From an uncultured Methanobrevibacter sp. (GTDB lineage: Archaea; Methanobacteriota; Methanobacteria; Methanobacteriales; Methanobacteriaceae), in the NCBI RefSeq assembly GCF_902771435.1, contig NZ_CACXXB010000004.1, positions 18,146 to 82,145 on the forward strand: 64,000 nt of DNA, read 5' to 3'. Numbering within the stretch: position 1 is the stretch's first letter; each line of letters opens with the position of its first letter. Shown piece after piece: positions 53,477 through 61,700 of this stretch. The notes beneath the pieces were generated by a model. That model did not search any database and was not told the origin of the DNA. It saw nothing but the letters and a program-made list of their open reading frames with translations. A program made the position numbers and the translations under genes.

Positions 53477-55504
53477 TTATCCTGAAATTTTCTTTGTCCA
53501 GACAGGCTTTTGTTTGGCCTTCTTTGTAATAGTCATTTTTGAAATTATTGATCCACTATATTTAATATCAACTGGTTTTAAAACAACTTTATGAGTGCCT
53601 ACAGACAAATCATTGGTACCGAAACCGCAAAAACCTTTGAATCCCATATCAGTTTTAGTTTTTAAAACTACAGTTTTGACTTTTTTACCGGTATAAATCA
53701 ATAATTTAACTTTAACACCATTAATTGGCTTTTGAGTGGATTTCTTATATACATTGATAGACAGCAGTGCACCATTATCATTTGTTTTCTTTGTGACTTT
53801 AAAAGATAAAGGAGTAGGTTTGATAACCTTAATTGATGAGGTTAATGTATTGAAGTTGTAACCTGCATGATTAGCACTGACAACTATCTTATGAGTACCC
53901 TGAGCCAAATTTTTAGTCTGATAAGTGATTATACCTTTAGAATTGGTAGTTAAACGAACTTTTTTGTATTTACTTCCAGTATAAACTTTTAAAGTCACTT
54001 TTATGTTGGCAATTGGTTTTTTGGTTTGGGAATTTATAATTTTTATACTCCATAATCTTCCCTTTTTCAAAGCAACAGTAATCTTAGAAGCAGACATGAC
54101 AGCAGTTGCCTTTTTAACTGTTATAGGTAAAAAACTTTCAACAGAATTGTGGGCTTCATCCGGAGTGGTGATAACCCTTAATACATATTCCCCCACAGCC
54201 AACTTAGAAACAGTCAAAACATTATCCTTAAAACTTATTTTAGCTTCAGTATGATTTATTACGGAGACATTTTCAAAATCAATGCTCCCCCCTTCAACAG
54301 TAACATAAATTGATCCGGAAGATGCATATTCAAAAACCATACTTGCAATGAAAGTAACACTTGAATCTTCCTTGATTTCTTCGAAAGTATTGTTGTCATC
54401 TATAAAATCATTTGCATTAACTGCATGATTATGAGTTTCATTATACTTGAGTGCAAAATAATTAGAAGTGAGATTTAAAAATGAAATAGCATTGATTGCA
54501 TTTCCGACTTTAGCTAAATTATTTTTAAAAATTGAATTTTGCACATTGCTGGCATTTGTCGTATAGACTGCACCACCATAAGAGTTTCTTGCTTCATTGG
54601 CTAAAAAAGTAGAGTTATCAACTATGAGATTTTCACAATCACTGTAAATTGCACCTCCACCACTTTGGTTGGATAAAATGTTTTTAACTTCATTATTTGT
54701 AAAGATAGAATTAAAAACCTTATTGGATTTATTGTAAACAGCTACTGCACCTCCAAATTGAGTACAGTAATTATTTGTAAAATAACAATTTTCCACAAGA
54801 GAATTTCCTGACAATAATGCAATTGCGCCTGCAGAACCATTATCTACATCATTATCTTTAAATTGACAGTCTTTTACAATACTGCTTTCCCCACTAAGAT
54901 AAATAGCTCCACCAGTTCCTTTTGTTGCACGGTTATTTGTAAATGAGGAATTTTCAATGGAGAAATTATTTCCAACGGCCATTATTGCTCCACCGCAACC
55001 GTCATTTACAACAATATTGTCTTTAAATTGACAATTGATGATGATACCATTGTCACCATTCCAATAAACAGCACCACCATACTGATTTTCGCCTCCAATA
55101 AATTTTAAATTATTTAATATTACATTAGAAGAATTAACGTTAATATATCTTATTTTATTATAATTAAAACTGTTTTTTGTTATTACTGCACCGTCACCAG
55201 CGCCCACAATACTAATTCCCTTGTTAATGACAATTTCCTTTTTTAAAGTATAAGTTCCATTAAGTATGATTGTATCGCCATCATTTGCATCATCAATACA
55301 CTTCTGCAGATCATCATTTTCACCAGGAGTATAATTAGTGCTGATTGCTGGGACCTCTTCAATATTCAGATTTTCATTATCCCCCACATTTTGAGCAATA
55401 ATATCCTGGTCAACTGCAATGTCACTTGCACTGACTTGAGATATGAGTGACAGGGCAACAATGATTGATAATAAACATAATACATGTTTTTTAGATAAGA
55501 ACAT
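53477..55504 (-). CDS. Adhesin-like secreted protein with parallel beta-helix (paralogue)
   Basis: A 675-residue paralogue of the next gene downstream. Signal peptide 1-27 ends in SQVSA. The beta-helix of GGA(I/V) repeats spans about residues 90-350 (NNFSIENSSFTNNRATKGTG, LIVDNSTFLANEARNSYGGA), followed by Ig-like repeats with the same sequence style (MSASKITVALKKGRLWSIKI, KLLIYTGKKVKTVVLKTKTD). It ends in a basic KKAKQKPVWTKKISG segment with no membrane anchor. Only 20 bases separate it from the downstream paralogue. The pair probably arose by duplication and is likely exposed on the cell surface. Confidence 0.86.
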   Translation of the reverse strand: MFLSKKHVLCLLSIIVALSLISQVSASDIAVDQDIIAQNVGDNENLNIEEVPAISTNYTPGENDDLQKCIDDANDGDTIILNGTYTLKKEIVINKGISIVGAGDGAVITKNSFNYNKIRYINVNSSNVILNNLKFIGGENQYGGAVYWNGDNGIIINCQFKDNIVVNDGCGGAIMAVGNNFSIENSSFTNNRATKGTGGAIYLSGESSIVKDCQFKDNDVDNGSAGAIALLSGNSLVENCYFTNNYCTQFGGAVAVYNKSNKVFNSIFTNNEVKNILSNQSGGGAIYSDCENLIVDNSTFLANEARNSYGGAVYTTNASNVQNSIFKNNLAKVGNAINAISFLNLTSNYFALKYNETHNHAVNANDFIDDNNTFEEIKEDSSVTFIASMVFEYASSGSIYVTVEGGSIDFENVSVINHTEAKISFKDNVLTVSKLAVGEYVLRVITTPDEAHNSVESFLPITVKKATAVMSASKITVALKKGRLWSIKIINSQTKKPIANIKVTLKVYTGSKYKKVRLTTNSKGIITYQTKNLAQGTHKIVVSANHAGYNFNTLTSSIKVIKPTPLSFKVTKKTNDNGALLSINVYKKSTQKPINGVKVKLLIYTGKKVKTVVLKTKTDMGFKGFCGFGTNDLSVGTHKVVLKPVDIKYSGSIISKMTITKKAKQKPVWTKKISG

Positions 55505-55674
55505 AAAAACCCCCGAAAAATTGTATAAAAAATATTACCTTTCTGTATTCATCAGTTATATAACTTTATATCCGGTTGAATATTTAAATTTAATCAAATA
55601 AACTCCATTTAAGCTATTATTTGTTAAAAAAATTATTTTAGTCAAACAAATGAAAAACTTTCATTGAAAAAATG

Positions 55675-55708
55675 AAAAAAAATAAGGAGATTGAAATCCT
55701 TATTTTTT
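55675..55708 (-). terminator. Terminator hairpin of the 985-residue adhesin gene
   Basis: AAAAAATAAGGA (55677-55688) and TCCTTATTTTTT (55697-55708) form a perfect 12-bp stem with an 8-base loop. It overlaps the adhesin stop and ends in a T-run on the minus strand. This is the clearest hairpin terminator in the window. Confidence 0.65.
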
Positions 55709-58657
55709 AATCTTAACACTTTTTTTAACAGTGTCTTTTAGATATGTTGCCTGATATTTTACTTTTTTACCGACTTTGAGCTTTTTCAAGACACTGGATT
55801 TGATTGTTACTTTTGCAACACCTTTCTTGTTGGTTTTTGCAGTGTATTTTTTACCGTTGAACTTGAAGGTAATCTTTTTATTTTTAAGGTATTTTTTATT
55901 AACTTTAGCTAAAGTTGCTGTTAAAACAAGTTTTTTAGCAGATTTTTTAACTGTTATCTTTTTAAGAGTCAGCAGATGTTTTACTGTTAATGTCTTGGTT
56001 ACATTAACGCCTAAAGCTATTACAGTAACTTTATAAGTTCCTGGATTTTTACCAACAACGATAGTTGCAACACCCTTAGCATTAGTATTGGCAGTTTTAT
56101 AAACCATACTTCCAATTACAAAGCTTACTTGAGTACCATTTACGATTGAACCTTTTTCATCATAGACTGTTACGGAATATTTTCCCTTTGCATTGTATAA
56201 AACATTGGCATTCTTTGCAGTGATTGAAGGAACCTTGTGAATAACTTCCACAGTCATTTCCTTTACAAAACCATCATAAATTTTATCCCCTGAATATACA
56301 AATGAAAAATTATAGTTTCCATCCTTAAACTGGGACAAGTCAATCCTGGCGATACCTTTAACAATATCAACAACACCCGCACTTACACCATCGACAAACA
56401 CTTCAATAGTCCCTGTTGCATTTCCGCAGTCGATTATTACCCAATTATCCTCAGGTGTCATGTTTACTTGAGGTGATTTTGCAAGCAAGTGCATATTGTA
56501 ATTAATTGGCATTGGATAACCTGTTTTTTTATTTACCTCATAGAAAATATTTCCATCAAAGCTATTTCCGAAGTATTCAAAGTTAACTGTGTGGTTACCT
56601 TTAGAAAGACCTTCTGTATCAAAGGTATAATTAACAACACCACCTTCGATTTCAATTAGTGCCGGTGATACGCCTTCAACTAAAACCAACAGATGTCCTG
56701 AAGCGTTTTGCAAGTCAACAAAAATTTGGCCTGTTTCTCCTATTACAATATCTTGTTTAATGTATATTTCAGGCAATATGTCGAATTCATCGCTGTATTG
56801 TTTTACTTCATAGTCATTTCCTTCATATACAACTCTAATCTCATATTTACCTACTGACAAATCAGTTAGGTCAATAGTGGCTTTTCCATTTGCAAGCCTG
56901 ACAGATGATAGTTTAGATCCCCTATTGTCATTATAAACAGTCAAATTGCCAGTGGCATTGGTCGGAAGTATTAAACTAACACTACATCCGTTATTTTTAA
57001 TATCTCCAACAACACCATAGTATGAAACATTCAATATGTTTTTGTAGCTTGTAGCTGGATATTTAGCATCACCGGAATAGCTTACAATCATGTCATGTTC
57101 GCCCATAGCCAAATCAGGTATTTTAAATGTTGCTTGACCATTATTTACATTAGATGTGTAAGTTTTACCATTGATGTTAACAGTTACAGTGCCATTTGCA
57201 TCTCCAGGCAATGTAATTATGATAGGATAATATTCCCTGTACGGCATTCCTTCCCTTACAATGTCATCTTTAAAAAGGTAGGTTACATTAAATACTCCTG
57301 CTTTTGATAATTTATCGTGAGTTGCATCACCGGAATATGTTATGTTGTAGGTGTGCTGGCCGTATTTATTCTCACCAGTGAAGAAATCTGTTAGTTTTAT
57401 TTCACTGGACCCGTTTACCAGTTCATTATTTGAAACTACAACACCATCTATTGTAACTGTCACATTACCTTTTGCATCGCTATCGAATGCAAATTTAACC
57501 GTATCATCATTTTCCAGTACAAGAGGTTCAGGCAATTTTAACCAGTGCCCGTCGTCACCGACAAAGACATTTAAATAATTGCTGTAAAATGAAACACTGC
57601 CGTTATCAAGTGTTGTGCCATATGAAATCCAAATGGTGTGGTTTCCATAATCTAAAATGCCCAAATCAATAGTGTTGCTTCCTTTATTTAATGGATAATT
57701 TTTACCATCGGCATTATCGATTTTAACAAATGCCTCACCGGATTTAGGTGCATTGAATGAAATAAATACATTTTCATTTTCCTTGACTGTATTGTTAAAT
57801 GATACATCCACATCATCCGTACCCACTAATGTTTCAAAGGTAATTAATGATGAGTTTAAAACTCCACCCAACTCACTATCAAAGACCTTTAATTCAGCTG
57901 TATGAACCTCTGAAGACCAGGAAGCAGAAGAATCGAATGTGACTATTCCCCTATTGAAATTTTTATGAGAGTACAACTCTTCATCAATATATAATTCAGC
58001 ATAGGCAGATATTGGCGCAAATACACGAACACTAGCAAAAGGCAATGCATTGGCATATCTTGAAGTTTCATTTATATTTATGATAATTTCATCTGAAAAT
58101 GCGACATTTAAAGTGGAATTGATTATATCAACAGTGTTTGTTCCATCATTATACTTTATATCAATACCATAGTCTCCAACTTGCCTATAAAATCCCAAAT
58201 CATATAAAGACAAAGCAAACTGGCCATTTTCATAATTGGATTTGATATCTGCAACATTGAATTTATAAATCGCCTGGGCATCAAAGTTTGAGTTTACATC
58301 CATGTTTGAAATATTGAATCCATTATTATTTTTAAATACAACGGTTACAATCATTTGCCCATCATTTATTGAATCAGGTATTTTTAAATCAACAACGTTA
58401 CTGTAATAGTCAGTTACCTGCTCATTTGTAACATGCGGTGTGAAATCCTCTGATTTGGCTTCACCAAGAACATTATCATTTCCAGAAGGATTTTCATAAT
58501 CCGTACTGATATCATCATCTAAAGAAACATTTAGTGTTTCCTGAGCTTCATCAACTGTTAGTGTTTCATTGAAATTATCATGTGCCGCACTAACAGTCCC
58601 AATTGTTAAAACAGCTAATAACAATAATGTTAAAAGCATTATCTTTTTTAATTTCAT
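55700..58657 (-). CDS. Adhesin-like protein with Ig-like repeats
   Basis: A 985-residue secreted protein. Signal peptide 1-24 ends in TVSA. The rest is a series of Ig/Big-type beta domains with recurrent phrases (YGQHTYNITYSGDATHDKLS, LAMGEHDMIVSYSGDAKYP, GNYNFSFVYSGDKIYDGFV), then a very basic C-terminal Ig-like domain (KKITFKFNGKKYTAKTNKKG). Almost every repeat has N-glycosylation sites. No membrane anchor; the basic end probably binds the wall. Ends with a strong terminator. It is closely similar to the C-terminal half of the next gene upstream. Confidence 0.86.
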   Translation of the reverse strand: MKLKKIMLLTLLLLAVLTIGTVSAAHDNFNETLTVDEAQETLNVSLDDDISTDYENPSGNDNVLGEAKSEDFTPHVTNEQVTDYYSNVVDLKIPDSINDGQMIVTVVFKNNNGFNISNMDVNSNFDAQAIYKFNVADIKSNYENGQFALSLYDLGFYRQVGDYGIDIKYNDGTNTVDIINSTLNVAFSDEIIININETSRYANALPFASVRVFAPISAYAELYIDEELYSHKNFNRGIVTFDSSASWSSEVHTAELKVFDSELGGVLNSSLITFETLVGTDDVDVSFNNTVKENENVFISFNAPKSGEAFVKIDNADGKNYPLNKGSNTIDLGILDYGNHTIWISYGTTLDNGSVSFYSNYLNVFVGDDGHWLKLPEPLVLENDDTVKFAFDSDAKGNVTVTIDGVVVSNNELVNGSSEIKLTDFFTGENKYGQHTYNITYSGDATHDKLSKAGVFNVTYLFKDDIVREGMPYREYYPIIITLPGDANGTVTVNINGKTYTSNVNNGQATFKIPDLAMGEHDMIVSYSGDAKYPATSYKNILNVSYYGVVGDIKNNGCSVSLILPTNATGNLTVYNDNRGSKLSSVRLANGKATIDLTDLSVGKYEIRVVYEGNDYEVKQYSDEFDILPEIYIKQDIVIGETGQIFVDLQNASGHLLVLVEGVSPALIEIEGGVVNYTFDTEGLSKGNHTVNFEYFGNSFDGNIFYEVNKKTGYPMPINYNMHLLAKSPQVNMTPEDNWVIIDCGNATGTIEVFVDGVSAGVVDIVKGIARIDLSQFKDGNYNFSFVYSGDKIYDGFVKEMTVEVIHKVPSITAKNANVLYNAKGKYSVTVYDEKGSIVNGTQVSFVIGSMVYKTANTNAKGVATIVVGKNPGTYKVTVIALGVNVTKTLTVKHLLTLKKITVKKSAKKLVLTATLAKVNKKYLKNKKITFKFNGKKYTAKTNKKGVAKVTIKSSVLKKLKVGKKVKYQATYLKDTVKKSVKIKK
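55723..55801. repeat. Identical 79-base block shared with the neighbouring adhesin gene, copy 1
   Basis: The 79 bases encoding part of the C-terminal basic domain are identical to 58730-58808, including synonymous positions, while flanking sequence differs. This suggests recent recombination or conversion between the genes. Confidence 0.75.
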
Positions 58658-58706
58658 TGTAAAACAACCCGAAATTAGAAATTTATATCATATAATGAAT
58701 AAAACC

Positions 58707-61700
58707 TCATTTTTTAACTTTAATACTTCTTTTAACAGTGTCTTTTAGATATGTTGCCTGATATTTTACTTTTTTACCGACTTTGAGCTTTTTCAAGACA
58801 CTGGATTTAATAGTTACTTTTGCAACGCCTTTCTTGTTGGTTTTTGCAGTGTACTTTTTGCCATTGAACTTGAAGGTGACCTTTTTGTTTTTAAGGTATT
58901 TCTTGTTGACCTTAGCCAAGGTTGCTGTTAAAATTAGGTTTTTAGCAGATCTTTTTACGGTTACCTTTTTAAGAGTCAGCAGGTGTTTAACTGTTAATGT
59001 TTTGGTCACATTAACATCCAAAGCTTTTACAGTGACTTTATAAGTTCCAGGATTTTTACCGATGACTATGGTTGCTACACCTTTAGAATTAGTTTTGGAA
59101 GTTTTATAAACCTTGCCTCCGATAATAAAACTTACTTTTACACCCTCTGAAACGTTACCATCTTTATCATAGACAGTTACAGAATATTTTCCCTTAGATG
59201 AGTATAAAACCTTGGCGTTTTTTGCAGTGATTGAAGGTACTTTATGATTAACACTTACGACCATATCTCTGGTAAATCCATCATAAACACTGTCACCGGA
59301 ATACATGAATGTAATATTGTAGTTTCCGTTCTTAACTTGAGATAAATCAATTAATGCAATACCGTTTACAATATTAAATATTCCTTTTGAAACACCATCA
59401 ACAAAGACTTCAATTGTTCCTGTTGCATTTCCACAATCAACAACAACCCAATCATCACCAGCAGTCATATTGACTTGAGGTGATTTTGGAAGCAGATACA
59501 TGTTGTAATAAATTGGCATTGGATAACCTGTTTTCTGATTTTCAGCATAGAATATGTTTCCATCAAAGCTATTTCCAAAGTATTGGAATGAAACAGAGTG
59601 ATTTCCTTTAGAAAGACCTTCTGTATCAAAAGTATAGTTGACAATACCTTCTTCAATTTCCAAAAGAACAGGGGATAATCCGTCCACCAAAATCAATAAG
59701 TGACCAGTAGAATTATCCAAATCCACAAATATCTGTCCAATATCTCCGACAGTAATATTTTGGCTAATGTATATTTTCGGAAGCACATCAAACTGAGTTG
59801 TGAATTCTTTTACATCATAGTCACTGCCATCATAATATATTCTCAAATCGTATTTTCCAACAGTCAAACTAGTCAAATCGATTGATGCCCTACCATTTTC
59901 AACAGCTTTTAGGAACAATTGGGATTTTCTGTTGTTATTGTAAACTACCAGATTACCTGTAGCATTGCTCGGAAGAACTAGACTAACCATGCATTGAGTA
60001 TTTTCTATCTCACCAGTTACAGCAAAATAGGAGACGTTTAATATGTTATTATAACTGCCGGCTGGATACTTATCATCACCGGAATAACTTACGATTACAT
60101 CATGTTCACCCATAGTCAAATCAGGAACTTTAAATGTTGCTTTTCCACTATCAACATTTGAAGTGAATTTTTTGCCATTAACAGACAGGTCAACACTTCC
60201 TTTTGCATCTTCAGGTAGAGTAATTATTATATTATAATAATCCTTAAGTGGGAAACCTTCTTTAACCAAATTATCTTTAAATAAATAGGTTACATTGAAT
60301 ACGCCTGATTTTGAAAGGGAATCATGAGTTTTATCACCTGAATAGGTAATATTATAAGTATGTTGACCATATTTATTTACGCCTGAAATCAAATCTGTTA
60401 ATGAAACATCTGCAGTTCCGTTTATCAGAGTTTGATTTGCAACTACAGCACCGTCAATTAATACTATGACATTTCCTTGCGCATCAGGACCGAAATTCAT
60501 TTTAATTATATCATCATGATCCAATATCAGAGGTTCAGGCAATTGCAGCCAGTGCCCGTCATCTCCAACAAATAATGACAGATAATTGGTATAAAATGAA
60601 GGGCTACCATCATCAAGAGTAGTGTTGTAAGCAATTCCTACAGTATGGTTTCCATAGCTTAAAACACCTAAATTAATAGTATTTTCTCCGGCGTTTAATG
60701 TATATGGAACTTTATCACCGTTATCTATTTGTATTACTGCCACACTTGCTTTCGGAACATTGATTGTTATTAAAACCTCTTCTGTTTCTTTTACAACTTC
60801 ATCCATGATTATTTCAACATCACCACTTTGGATTAATGTTTCAAATGATGTTGCTGAAGAGTTCAATAAGGTTCCAAATTCACTGTCGCAAACCCTTATT
60901 TCTACAGTATGATTGCCCGGAGCCCAATCAGCAAATGAATCAAAAGTGATTAAACCCTTTTCGAAGGTTTTATGATCATTTAATACTCCATCAATGTATA
61001 ACTCAGCGTAAGCAGAAATAGGTTCAAATATTTGAACGGTTGCAAACGGCAATGTATTTGCATATCTGGAAGTCCTATTAATATTTATGAGAATATCTTT
61101 TGATAATTCAACTTTTAATGTATTGTTGGTAATATCCAATAAGTCTGTTCCCGCAGTGAATTGGACATCTGCTTCATAGTCACCATTCACTTCATAAAAT
61201 CCTAAATCGGACAGAGCCAAATTAAAGTCATTATTATAATTTACCTTTATATCGGTTATGTCAAATATGTAAACAGCCTGACTTCCAAAATCTGTTGTTA
61301 CATTCATGTTTGAAATTTGGGAATTACGATTGTTTTTGAATTTGACTGTTACAATTATTTGACCTGTATTTAACAATTCAGGAATGTCCAGATTTACAAA
61401 ATCACCATAGTAATCTTCCACATTTATATTTACGACAGGATTGAACACATCTGAGTCAACATCCTTCCAAGTTACATTTACTGTAGTGTTTCCGCTTCTT
61501 TCATTACCGTCAGCGTACATTACAGTGATGATGTCACCGAAGTTACTGCCTTCAAAGTCTGAGTATTTCAAGTAGTATCTGCCTTTTTCATCTTTAGATA
61601 GGGTTTTAATGTCTTTAGTGAAAATTTCGTCACTTTCAGAGTTTAAGACAGTGATTTTACCGCTGGTTTCATTGATGTTGCCATAATATGTGTCCAAGTA

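Noticed and set aside
55776..56036. Plus-strand frame resembling a hydrophobic protein, with a near copy at 58783-59043
   Set aside because: Both are antisense to the repeated basic C-terminal domains of the adhesins; their similarity follows from the duplicated coding sequence.
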